Part shown: piece after piece, positions 1-10,534 of the stretch
Numbering within the stretch: the stretch's first letter is position 1
How the letters are laid out: the number at the start of each line of letters is the position of its first letter
From: Serripes groenlandicus
Taxonomy: Eukaryota > Mollusca > Bivalvia > Cardiida > Cardiidae
DNA length: 64,000 nucleotides
Reading direction: 5' to 3'
NCBI GenBank assembly: GCA_031761405.1
Contig: JASEVX010000111.1
Location: 7,501 to 71,500, forward strand
The notes under the pieces: model-generated
Database searches by the model: none
What the model saw: only the letters and a program-made list of their open reading frames with translations
What the model was told of the DNA's origin: nothing
Made by a program: the position numbers and the translations under genes

Positions 1-1566
1 AACAAGAGCTGTCGGAGGACAGCGCGCTCGACTATTCCACCGCTTATTTAAGTTACTTAGATAATGGACTCTAATGTAGTTGCATGCAAAACATTAACCA
101 CAATTTCTTAGTGGGTGATAATTTGCATTATATGCAGGATAGTGTTATTTAACATGATTATTTTCATAGGTGTGATCGCGAGATAGGGTTGTATAACCTT
201 TCAATGGAATGCATCAAGTAGTTACTAAGATATGGACTCTTAATGTAGTTGCACGCAAACCTTTAACCATAATTTCTAAGTAAAAAAAGGGCAACAATTT
301 GCACCATATACAGGATAGAGTTATCTTAATTGGTTGTGTTTATAGTTGTGCACTTGGGAAAGGTTGTATGAAGTTTCAATACAATTTTTCAAGTTGTTAC
401 TGAGATTACACTCTAAATGTAGTTGCAAAACTTTAACCAGAATTTCTAAGTCCAAAAAGGTCCATAACTTGCATAAAATGCTGGATAGAGTAATCATACT
501 TGATTGTTTACATAGATGTGATGGTTTGTAAGGGCTGTATAAAGTTGCAATGCAATGCATCAAGTAGTTACTAAGAGATGGTCTCTTTATGTAGTTGCAT
601 GCAAAACTTTAACCAGAATGTATAAGTACAAAAAGGCCATAACTTGCATAAAATGCAGGATAGAGTTATCATACTTGATAATCTACACAGGTGTGATAGT
701 TGGGTAGGGTTGTAGAAAGTTTCAATGCAAAGCATCAAGTAAATACTGAGATATGGACTCTTTATTTAGTTGCACGCAAAACTTTAACCAGAATTTCTAA
801 GTAAAAAAAATGCCATAACTTGCATAAAATGCAGGATAGAGTTATCTAACTTGATAATCTACATAGGTGTGATAGTTGGGTAGGGTTGTATAAAGGTTCA
901 ATGCAATGCATCGAGTATATACCGAGACATGGACTCTTAATTTAGTTGCACGCAAAACTTTAACCAGTATTTCTAAGTAAAAAAAGGTCAATAACTTGCA
1001 TAAAATGCAGAATAGAGTTATTATACTTGATAATCTACACAGGTGTAATAGTTGGGTAGGGTTGTAGAAAGTTTCAATGCAATGCATCAAGTAAATACTG
1101 AGATATGGACTCTTAATTTAGTTGCATGCAAAACTTTAAGCAGAATTTCTAAGTAAAAAAAATGCCATAACTTGCATAAAATACAGGATAGAGTTATCTA
1201 ACTTGATCAGTATGGCTTGAACAATTTTTATAGAGGGTCACCCAATGAACATTTCTACCAAATTATATTTGAATCTGACAGGCAGATTCGGAGAAGATTT
1301 TTAAAGGTTGGACCTTTTGCCCCCTTTCTGATGCCGCAGCAACCAAAGTTCTCAATGGAATTTAAATCTTTGAACAACTTTGAAAGAGGCCAATCAGAGG
1401 AACAGTCCTGGGATGTTTCACGGAAATTGTCCTTGGAGTTTGGGAGGAGATGATGTTTAAAGCTAAAAGTTAACGACGGACGGACGACGGACAACGGACG
1501 ACGGATGACGGACAAAAAGTGATCAGAATAGCTCACCTTGAGCCTTTGGCTCAGGTGATCTAAAAA
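1..1566 (+). repeat. Chimeric tandem-repeat element (176-bp units, foreign 3' end)
   Basis: It opens with ACAAGAG followed by the dyad CTGTC-GGAG-GACAG and GCTCGACTATT, the 5' end of the 176-bp family. The phrase CTTTAACCAGAATTTCTAAG recurs near 431, 607, 782, 958 and 1135. At about 1208 the sequence switches inside a unit to a different family (GATGCCGCAGCAACC type). It ends with a GACGGACGACGG-rich stretch and the hairpin GCTCACCTTGAGCCTTTGGC followed by TCAGGTGATCTAAAAA. The 5' end expects the 3' partner AATAGTCGAGCTAAAAA seen at 24.97 kb, so the two ends come from different families. Recombination or nested insertion followed by deletion would explain this. Confidence 0.8.
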
Positions 1567-1598
1567 CAAGCGTATTCATAAAGACATGATTTAATTAA

Positions 1599-1815
1599 CC
1601 CTTTCCCATATACGACAATTCTACAGCAGACGACTTTGAACTCATTCTGTCAAAACATAGAAAATCTCCATAATGGATAACCTATGACAAAAAGTGGAAA
1701 ACATTGTGGCAAAAGGAGAAATTGCACGTTTTGTGCAATTTCTTCTTTAGTCACTATGTTTTCAAAAATCCGTCTGCTGCAGAGGCGTCAAAAAGCGTCT
1801 ATATGAGGGAAAGGG
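1599..1815. mobile_element. TTAA-flanked MITE (CCCTTTCCC ends), reference copy
   Basis: A 217-bp element with inverted ends CCCTTTCCC and GGGAAAGGG, flanked by TTAA on both sides (1595-1598 and 1816-1819). Inside lie GCAGACGACTTTGAA and its partner TCCGTCTGCTGCAG, and a central hairpin GAGAAATTGCAC...GTGCAATTTCTTC. It has no coding capacity. A TTAA target and CCC-starting ends are the hallmarks of piggyBac transposons, so a non-autonomous piggyBac-like MITE is the best reading. This is the commonest repeat in the window. Confidence 0.85.
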
Positions 1816-2027
1816 TTAAAAAGGCACGTTGAGAAACAATTAAAAGCCAATCTGTTAACACCATTGTCAAACATAACACATTGTTATTATAACAAAAGCT
1901 GTGATGAAATGACATAAAAAACATTAAACTAATTTTTTTTAACACGTACAATACCACCAAATAATTTCAAATACATTTTGTAAACATATATAATATGATT
2001 AGATTTAGGTTATCTGTTATAAATGAC

Positions 2028-2138
2028 ACTAGGGTACGAAACAACCGAAAATGACAGGGTATAAAATAACTAGGGTCCGAGACAACCGAAAATGACAGGG
2101 TACAAAATAACTAGGGTACGAAGTAACTGTCTCCCGTT
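2028..2138. repeat. 41-bp minisatellite (CTAGGGTACGA)
   Basis: Units of about 41 bp beginning ACTAGGGTACGAAACAACCG and ending GACAGGGTATAAAATA, 2-3 copies. The same minisatellite occurs at about 10165-10310, 16290-16360 and 16690-16790, and in reverse orientation at 9118-9200. AGGGTAC and GTACCCT bracket each unit, so units can pair between orientations. Confidence 0.8.
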
Positions 2139-2859
2139 ACAGATGCGTCTGCAGGTTGGAAAGGGTTAGGTGGCAACAATTTGAGAACCTGCTATCAGGG
2201 CCTAGTTTAACCCTTTCCCATATACAATAAATCCACAGCAGATCTAGAAAAGGGCATTTTTCAAATTCTAAAATCCTTATTTGACATTCAAACCCATTGT
2301 TGTGGGTACTTAAAAGAATTGCCTCAGTGAGAAGATTCTACTGAGTACCCACAACATATATATATTCTTTATTCCTCCAATAACGAAGAGCATTACAATA
2401 CATAGAATACAAACAGAATGCCTAACACATAGTATTATACAAGAGAACAAATGTACACATCACGACAAAAAAATAAAAAAAAGTTCGAACATATAAAAAA
2501 GTACATTGAGACGATTTCTTTCTCTCAACTTATTGTACTGCTTCATATTTTTATATTTTTATATTTCAAACACTAACTAAGTTACCTACTAAATGAAAGT
2601 ATACTTATTGAATATAGATGAAAGCACTTTTGTTTAAAGGAGAAACACAACAACAGTAATCATTTTTCTAATGAAAAAAGAGAATGTTTCTGATTGCAGG
2701 CCTAAGTATAATATAACCCGCATTCCAGAAGTAAAATGATGAAGTAATGCTGAATTTGAGCTCCCTCCGAGACAAGATGACGAGAAATTACTTTGCAGAT
2801 TGATGGATGCTTTAGGGACGTATAGATAATAATACATCATTTACGAAAACTACCGGCTA

Positions 2860-2998
2860 TATCTTAAGACAGCGTTGAAAACATTGTGATTAAGGGCGAA
2901 ATTGTTCACTACGAGCAATTTCACCTTTTGTCACAATGCTTTAAAATGCCTACTATTGCTGTTGGGTCAAAAGTCGCATAGATGAGTGAAAAGGTCAA
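2860..2998. repeat. Degenerate foldback MITE in LINE 3' region
   Basis: The stretch GAAATTGTTCACTACGAGCA and the following AATTTCACCTTTTG resemble the hairpin of the TTAA-flanked MITE, without recognisable ends. The same relic is at 11043-11180, so it predates the block duplication. Confidence 0.5.
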
Positions 2999-3269
2999 AA
3001 CAACATCAGAAATTAACTATATACATACATCACATATCAAACACAAAAGAACATGCACATAACAATGAGTATGGATAATCATACTTAATAACATATTACA
3101 CATAGTTAAGTAAGACACACACACAAATTCAAAGAGAACTTTTCGACTATAAGATAAGTATTTTTGATTGCACGACTAGATATATGATATAGTCTGCTTT
3201 CCAGAAATAATATGAACAGGTAATGCAGGATTGGAATTCTCGTCCGAAACGAATTGTCGAGAATTCACA

Positions 3270-3370
3270 CTGCATATGAAGGGATGGATATATGGGGATG
3301 GGTGAATGGATGGATAAGTTGATGGATCGATATACATTGATTGGTTGGATCGTGGGTGGATGAGTGAGTG
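3270..3370. repeat. GGAT/GATGGAT simple repeat
   Basis: Imperfect ATGGATGG tetranucleotide repeat. In the second block copy (11430-11640) the same site is about 105 bp longer, a length polymorphism by slippage between paralogues. Confidence 0.8.
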
Positions 3371-5104
3371 ACTCACATGGTATACGCGAATGAATGAAGT
3401 AGCTTTGTGTGAGTGAATGAATAAATTAATGAGTATTATGTCTAACATAAATGTTAATATAACTACACTAGAAATGTGTATAGTCTCGATAAAGACACCT
3501 TGTGTCTATGCTTTTTAAAGGCCACAGCCACAATAACAGACAACATAACTATTAAGGAAAGCATATCACATAGTTGTTACATGTCCATATACCATCTCAT
3601 ACATATCTCTAGCAACTACCAGCAAAGGTTTTTCGGAGTTTTGAGAGTCTATGCCATAATGGGACAGATCTATGACCTGTGACACAGGCGATTGAGATTT
3701 TAGTTCATTGAATACTGCAATACCTGTAACACCAATGATTGACTTCCACAAATGATACCTAATACTGTTGATGCAAATGCAGTGAAGTATAAGATGCGCA
3801 ACTGGGCGTTCCGTCAATAGCGTGCATTTAGAACAGATACGAGGTTTTTTAAATGAGAACAGTTTGCATAGTATATAAACTAGCTTCTGTAAATACCTTT
3901 TTAACCAGGGGTATTTAGATCGCAGTGTCCAAATATAACACGGTCTGTGACTCTTAAATAACGCATCCCACTGACGATGGGATAACTTCGTATTTTTACT
4001 TTTGAGTACGGAATCATCAAAGTTATTTATCCGGATGCGGATAACATTTTTCCATGCCAGTTTTGATGGAAATACACTTGACTCTTGATATTTGTTGATG
4101 TATCCAGTAAGATGGTATTTAATTAAATTGCCCTATAAATCAGGGATAATGCCCGAGGTGGTTACCGGATTATTGCCGAACCTAATCAATAGATTAACAA
4201 AAAGTTTTTTTGAGAAATAGTGACAAGGTAGTCTACATGATTGACCAATAAAGACCAACTTCTTATACTCAATTTCTAAAAGGATAGGTTTGATACCAAT
4301 CGCTGCTCTGGATACCATAATTGTTTGAATTTAAAGGCACTTTGAACTACTTTGTAACAGAATGAGTGAGCTCTCTCAAGTTCTGAAATATTTCATGGGG
4401 ACATCTGACACCATAGTTCACAACCATACAGGGCCCCCGGCAAAACTATAGCTTTGTACATTTTTATTAATGATGTAGGATTAAAGTCACCCGAATTCAT
4501 TATGCTAAGCATAGTCCGTCTTGATTTTTGCGCATGAATTACGAATGGAATCCTTAATAGCGCCAAATTTGTCAATAACACAACCTAGATGCGTATACTT
4601 AGTCGATTCTGGAATTACATATTTTCCTAAACACCAGCTTCTATCACTCCTCTCGAATGCTACTCGACTCTCATTGAAAACGATTACGGAACATTTACTG
4701 GGATTATATTCAAACCGCCACCTCAACGAGTATCGGTAACACATATCCATTAAATGTTGAAGGCCCTTTTTCGAGAAACTGATTAGTACCATATCATCAG
4801 CAACGGTTGGACATGCCGCATTCATCCCATATATACACATTCCATGCTGAGATAACTCGATCTCCTTAATAAGCCCATCGATAAACAGTAAATACAGCAG
4901 GGGGTAACTTTTCCTGCCTTGCCTAGTGCCCTGCTTCAAATAGACGAAATCAGACATATGTGTGCCATTACGGACACAACTTGACATAGAACTGTACATG
5001 CTTATAAAAGTATTTAAGACTCCATCATCGATGCCAAACTGTTGCATCTTAAAGAAGAGCCCGTTATGCCAAACTCTATCAAATGCTTGTCTCAAGTTTT
5101 TCAA

Positions 5105-5572
5105 TGGATCGGATTAATTTGAAAAATCTTGGTAGGAGGTCCCCGAAGGAACATTTGTGCCAAATTATATTTAAATCTTTTTGGACAAGATTTTTTTTTT
5201 AAATTTTACAATGTCTATATGTCTATTTTGTCTATAAGGACAAGCTCCGCCCCCTGGCGGCCATGTTTTTCAACGGATCGGAAATATTTTAACAATCTTG
5301 GTAAAGGGTGACCCCAGGAACATTTGTGCAAAATAATTTTCAAATCGGGCTAAAACTTTTGGACAAGAAGATTTTTAAAGTTTTAACAATGCACATATAA
5401 GGAAAACAAGCTCTGCCCCCTGGAGGCCATGTTTTTTTAAACGGATCAAAAATATTTGAACAATCTTGGTAAAGGGTGCTTCAAGGAACATTTGTGCAAA
5501 ATCATTTTCAAATCGGCCAAAACTTTTGGACAATAAGATTTTTAAAGTTTTAACAATGCACATATAAGGAAA
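5105..5572. repeat. Fragment of 167-bp tandem array
   Basis: Units with CCGCCCCCTGGCGGCCATG, GGAAATATTTGAACAATC and CTTTTGGACAAGAAGATTTT. The array stops at AAGGAAAAC (5572), where the foldback element begins, and resumes at about 8400. A matching fragment is at 13369-13850. Confidence 0.85.
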
Positions 5573-6395
5573 ACTGGTGTTTAGTGTCTAGTATCATTTA
5601 TCATAAATGATACTGGCAACCAGAATCTAGTTTCGTTTATCATAAACGACGCTGGTAACCAGACATTAGTGTCGTTTAAGGAACTAGATATCTAACTTTT
5701 ACTTTCTTCAACATAGTTTTCAGAATCAATTTTATAGACTCCAGTGTCGTTTAACACTAAACGACACTGGCAACCAGACACTAGTATCGTTTAAGGAAGT
5801 AGATATATATAATTTTCAATTTTCAGACTCAAGTGTCGTTTAACACTAAACGACACTGGCAACCAGACACTAGTGTCATTTAAGGAACTAGATATATAAT
5901 TTTCAATTTTCAGACTCCAGTGTCTTTTAACACTAAATGACACTGGCAACCAGACACTAGTATCGTTTAAGGAACTAGATATAACATTTTCAATTTTCAG
6001 ATTCCAGTGTCGTTTAACACTAAACGACACTGGCAACCAGACACTAGTGTCGTTTAAGTAACTAGATATATAATTTTCAATTTTCAGACTCCAGTGTTGT
6101 CTAACACTAAACGACACTGGCAACCAGACACTAGTGTCGTTTAAGGAACTAGATATGTTATTTTCAATGTTCAGACTCCAGTGTTGTTTAACACTAAACG
6201 ACACTGGCAACCAGACACTAGTGTCGTTTAAGGAACTAGATATATAATTTTCAATTTTCAGACTCGAGTGTCGTTTAACACTAATCGACACCGGCAATCA
6301 GACATTAGTATCTTTTAAGGAACTGGATATATAATTAATAAATGTTCAGACTCCAGTTTTGTTTAACACTTAAAGACACTAGATATCTAGACTCC
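5573..6395 (+). repeat. Foldback element, left satellite arm
   Basis: Tandem units of about 87 bp. Each contains the palindrome AGTGTCGTTTA-ACAC-TAAACGACACT and a second dyad GACACTAGTGTC, joined by an AT-rich TATATAATTTTCAATTTTC stretch. The first unit differs from the rest (ATACTGGCAACCAGAATC, then a TTTATCATAAACGACG stretch) and has its mirror image at the outer end of the right arm. A 168-residue open frame over this arm is only the satellite read in one frame. Confidence 0.85.
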
Positions 6396-7774
6396 GCTGC
6401 TAGTCGGGGGGAAATGTGGGCCTGTGCAGCATAAGCTATACGGTAGGACCCGCAGTCTACTTGCGCTTACGGCGAAGTGCTGAGCCTTCTTTTACGCTAG
6501 CACTCCACTGCTAGTAGGGAATATGTGCGCCGAAGTCGCATATGCTTTACGGCAGGTCCCGCAGTCTACCCGCGCGACATTGGACATTCAAAACTGAATG
6601 TCGTGCTTACAATAGTAAGCAGTATTTCTACCCGATTCAGCTGTGTGTATTATGGGGAGCACTCGGGCCTACAGGAACCTTGCAACAGGAGTGGAACAAA
6701 AAATAAATTCACAATGGAGTGGAACCTTGTTTTTTCTCACAGTAGTGGAACAACTGCTTTAAGGCGGATTTCTACCCGAGTCTTCCGCGTGTATTACGGG
6801 CAGCACTCGGGCCTACAGGCCCTTGTCACGGGAGTGGTACAAAACAATATTTACGATTGTGTGGAACACTTTTTTTTCTCACGGGAGTGAAACAACAGCA
6901 TTCCGACTGATTTCTACCCGAGTCTGTTGCGTGTTTTACGGCAAGAACTCCACTGCTAGTCAGGGAAATCTGAGACAGGGCCGCATACACTATAAGGCAT
7001 GTCCCGCAGTCTTCTTCGCTTACGGCGAATTATTAAGCCCTGTTTAGGCGAGCACTCGGCTGCTAGTAAGGGAAATGTGAGCCGGGGCCCCATACGCTAT
7101 ACGGCAGGTCCCGCAGTCTACCCCACATGCGGCGAAGTGATGAGCCTTGTTTAACGCTAGCACCCTATTGCTGGTAGGTGATATGTGAGCCATGGCCGCA
7201 TATGCTATACGGCAGGTCCAGCAGTCTACCCTCGCTTACGGCGAAGTGCTGAGTCTTGTTTTTATGCTAGCACTCCGCTGCTAGTAAGGGAAATGTGAGC
7301 CGTGTCCGCATATGCTAAACGGCAGGTCCTGCAGACTTCCCGTGGACTGCGAACTGCTGGCCTTCCTTCAGGCGTGCACTCCGTAGCTAGTATGGGTAAT
7401 GGGAGCTGGGGCCGCATACACTATACGGTAGGTCCCGCAGTCTACCCGTGCTCACGGCGAATTGCTGAGCCTCGTTTAACGCTAGCATTCCGCTGCTAGA
7501 AGGGGAAATGTGAGCCGTGGCCTCATATTCTATAAGGCAGGTCCCCCGCAGTCTACCCGCATTGACTGCGAGTGGAATAGCTCGGTCAATTCTTAGGGTC
7601 CAATGTCACGACATTCATCTTTTGAATGTCCAATGTCAAATGAAATTTATATTTTGAATGACCAATGTCCACTGTTGTGCCAGTACAACATTTGTTTTTG
7701 AATGTCCAATGTCTAATGTCGTGCTGGCACGACATTCACATTTTTTTAATGTCAAATGTCGTATGTTGAGCTAA
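6396..7774. repeat. Foldback element, GC-rich centre
   Basis: Between the two inverted arms lie GC-rich tandem units of about 115-120 bp. They contain CTAGCACTCCGCTGCTAG (itself nearly palindromic), GCAGGTCCCGCAGTCTACCC and CTTACGGCGAAGTGCTGAGC. Near 6600-6900 the units are replaced by a diverged ACTCGGGCCTACAGG type. Near 7610-7760 short palindromes built on GAATGTCCAATGTC occur. No coding region is recognisable. Confidence 0.75.
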
Positions 7775-8395
7775 CTTATACCAAGAGGTCTGTGTCCATA
7801 CTAGTTAAAGAAATTAAAAATTATATATCCAGTTCTTAAACGATACTAGTGTCTGGTTGCCAGTGTTGTTTAGTGTTAAACGACACTGGAGTCTGAAAGT
7901 TAATTAATTATATATCCAGTTCCTTAAACGACACTAGTGTCTGGTTGCCAGTGTCGTTTAGTGTTAAACGACCCTAGAGTCTGAAAGTTGATTAATTATA
8001 TATCTAGTTCCTTAAACGACACTAGTGTCTGGTTGCCAGGGTCGTTTAGTGTTAAACGACACTGGAGTCTGAAAGTTGATTAATTATATATTCAGTTCCT
8101 TAAACGATACTAGTGTCTGGTTGCCAGTGTCGTTTAGTGTTAAACGACACTGGAGTCTGAAAGTTTATTAATTATATATCCAGTTCCTTAAACGGTACTA
8201 GTGTCTGATTGATATTGTCATTTAGTGTTAAACGACACTGGAGTCTGAAAATTGATTCTAGAAACTATGTTAAAGAAAGTAAAAGTTGGATATTTAGTTC
8301 TTTAAACGACACTGGTTGCCAGTATCATTTGTGATAAATGAAACTAGATTCTGGTTGCCAGTATCGTTTTACTAGATAATAGATCATGTAGCAGC
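7775..8395 (-). repeat. Foldback element, right satellite arm
   Basis: The reverse complement of the left arm: units with TAAACGACACTAGTGTCTGG and CCAGTGTCGTTTAGTG, about 85 bp each, seven or so units. The outermost unit (8300-8395) mirrors the outermost left unit, including AGAATCTAGTTTC read on the minus strand. Together the arms and centre make a 2.8-kb inverted-repeat element set in the 167-bp array. Confidence 0.85.
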
Positions 8396-9016
8396 CATAA
8401 TAGCAGCCATGTTTTTCAACAAATCAGAAATATTTGAACAATCTTGGTAAAGGGCGCCCCAAGGAGAATTTGTGCAAAATAATTTTCAAATCGGGCCAGT
8501 ACTTTTGGACAAGAAGATTTTTTAAGATTTGGCAATTTTCCCCTTTTCTGATGCCGCAGCAACCAAAGTTCTACTTGGAATTAAATTCTTTCAACAACTT
8601 TGAAAGAGGACCACCTAAGGACCATTCCTATGAAGTTATTTGAAAATCTGTCCATTGGTTTAGTAGGAGAAATCATTTGTAGGAAATGTTAACAGACTAC
8701 GACGACGCCGCCGGACGCCGGATGATCACAAAAGCTCACCTTGCACTTCGTGCTTAGGTGAGCTAATAAAGTTGAAAATATATTGGCAAATTTAGAAATT
8801 GCTTGTTGTGAACAATTTCTCATTTTGCCACAATGTTTACAAATGCTGTCTGTTACAGATGCGTCTGCAGGTTGGAAGTTATTTGGAAATCTGTCCATTG
8901 GTTTAGTAGGAGAAATCATTTGTAAGAAATTGTTAACAGACGACGACGACGATGAACGATCGGATGTTGAGTGATCACAAAAGCTCACCTTGCACTTCGT
9001 GCTTAGGTGAGCTAAT
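8396..9016 (+). repeat. 3' part of 167-bp element, with duplicated 3' end
   Basis: Resumes the 167-bp array after the foldback element. It ends at 8766 with GACGACGCCGCCGG, the hairpin GCTCACCTTGCACTTCGTGC and TTAGGTGAGCTAA. A MITE-like stretch (GAAATTGCTTGTTGTGAAC...) follows, then the last part of the 3' end is repeated (about 8880-9016) and the same MITE-like stretch returns. The result is a tandem duplication of about 245 bp that includes the terminal hairpin. Confidence 0.75.
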
Positions 9017-9117
9017 AAAGTTGAAAATATATTGGCAAATTTAGAAATTGCTTGTTGTGAATAATTTCTCGTTTTGCCACAATGTTTACAAATGCTGTCT
9101 GTTACAGATGGAATACA

Positions 9118-9203
9118 GTTACCTCGTACCCTAGTTATTTTGTATCCTGTCATTTTCGGTTGTCTCGTACCCTGTCATTTTCGGTTGTTTCGTACCCTAG
9201 TAT
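9118..9203 (-). repeat. 41-bp minisatellite, reverse orientation
   Basis: TCGTACCCTGTCATTTTCGG repeated twice, the complement of the minisatellite at 2.03 kb. Confidence 0.75.
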
Positions 9204-9615
9204 AACCAACATTATGCCTTGGATTAATTCCTGCAAATCTTGTATTTGTCAAGAAAAATGTAACTCGTAACTTGTTTAAGTATATATGTGTATACATATT
9301 AAATACATAAAAACTTCACTTTGCGTATTCATTTCACATTATAAAAGGTTATTGATATGATGGAATATTAACACCCATGATTTTTGCATGATTTTTGCAA
9401 TTCATATAATTGCATTTGATGTTTGAAGTGTGATAATCAATGATAATTAAGACCGCATGCTACACTTAATCAGTTAAAGTTGGTTTTTTTTTTTAAACAG
9501 TTTGCGAAAACCCTTAACTTTTTATCGGAATGTCTTTCCAACTGTGAAAGATGACTTTATTTGATGCACCGCATATTTAATTAATTGTATCTTAATTATA
9601 TCGATTCCTAAGTAT
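9204..9615. other. Low-copy AT-rich sequence
   Basis: I see no gene, exon or repeat that recurs in the window here. It leads directly into the left 144-bp direct repeat with the PHD-like exon, so it is probably intron of that gene. Confidence 0.4.
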
Positions 9616-9759
9616 TTAAGTTGAGGTGAATAATAATATGTTCATCAATGCATTCTGAATCATCATGAGTACACAATACCCCTGTTTACATTTTTTAAGG
9701 CTGGTTTTAGAGCATAACCAGGCTGTGGATTGTGATTCCTGTCGAAAATGGCAACATCG
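9616..9759 (+). repeat. 144-bp direct repeat, left copy (truncated PHD-like exon)
   Basis: Matches 14296-14439 with about seven mismatches. It includes an intronic lead, an acceptor (ATAACCAG) and the first 38 bases of the PHD-like exon coding AVDCDSCRKWQHR, then breaks directly into the duplicated block. The pair of repeats brackets copy B of the block. Confidence 0.85.
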
Positions 9760-10534
9760 ACATACGACAATTCTACAGCAGACGACTTTGAACTTATTCT
9801 GTCAAAACATAGAAAATCTCCATAATGGATAACCTATGACAAAAAGTGGAAAACATTGTGGCAAAAGGAGAAATTGCACGTTTTGTGCAATTTCTTCTTT
9901 TGTCACTATGTTTTCAAAAATCTGTCTGCTGCAGAGGCGTCTATATGAGGGAAAGGGTTAAAAAGGCACGCTGAGAAACAATTAAAAGCCAATCTGTTAA
10001 CACCTTTGTCAAACATAACACATTGTTATTATAACAAAAGCTGTGATGAAATGACATAAAAAACATTAAACTATTTTTTTTTAACACATACAATACCACC
10101 AAATAATTTCAAATACATTTTGTAAACATATATAATATGATTAGATTTAGGTTATCTGTTATAAATGACTCTAGGGTACGAAAAAACCGAAAATGACAGG
10201 GTATAAAATAACTAGGGTCCGAGACATCCGAAAATGACAGGGTACAAAATAACTAGGGTACGAGACAACCGAAAATGACAGGGTACAAAATAACTAGGGT
10301 ACGAAGTAACTGTCTCCCGTTACAGATGCGTCTGCAGGTTGGAAAGGGTTAGGTGGCAACAATTTGAGAATCTGCTATCAGGGCCTAGTTTAACCCTTTC
10401 CCATATACAATAAATCCACAGCAGATCTAGAAAAGGGCATTTTTCAAATTCTAAAATCCTTATTTGACATTCAAACCCATTGTTGTGGGTACTTAAAAGA
10501 ATTGCCTCAGTGAGACGATTCTACTGAGTACCCA

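Larger units (their letters stand above)
2361..5104 (-). pseudogene. 5'-truncated LINE, decayed copy (reverse transcriptase)
   Basis: Remains of a non-LTR retrotransposon read on the minus strand. The palm part runs from 5104 down, with LRQAFDRVWHNGL (motif A region), GTRQG and VADDMVLIS (motif C; the usual first residue is Y or F). It continues to a C-terminal zinc-knuckle-like C-x2-C...H-x4-C near 3800. Compared with the copy at 12 kb it has at least three indels: an extra T near 4523, an extra A near 4320, and altered sequence near 4255 and 4335. Its 3' side ends near 2361 with AATAAAG and a short AT run, abutting a foldback repeat. The 5' break at 5104 lies in a TTTTTCAA shared with the 167-bp array. 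Endonuclease and N-terminal parts are absent. Clade is uncertain (jockey/CR1-like). Confidence 0.85.
1609..6020. repeat. Duplicated block, copy A
   Basis: A 4.4-kb stretch that matches 9761-14294 almost throughout: MITE, 41-bp minisatellite, LINE 3' region, LINE reverse transcriptase, 167-bp array fragment and the first units of the foldback arm. Part of it also matches 15500-17640. Copy A carries several frameshifts in the LINE where copy B is open. It lacks about 105 bp of GGAT-type repeat present in copy B at 11470-11580. Confidence 0.85.

Noticed and set aside
3176..3448. 90-codon frame rich in HPSIHPS
   Set aside because: It reads the complement of the GGAT simple repeat.
5791..6297. 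168-codon minus-strand frame with repeated WLPVSFSVKRHWSLKIE
   Set aside because: It is the 87-bp satellite (29 codons per unit) read in one frame; the repeat, not selection, keeps it open.
8689..9153. 154-codon minus frame with an internal repeat (SVTDSICKHCGK twice)
   Set aside because: It spans a tandemly duplicated element end and MITE-like stretch; C-x2-C is coincidental.
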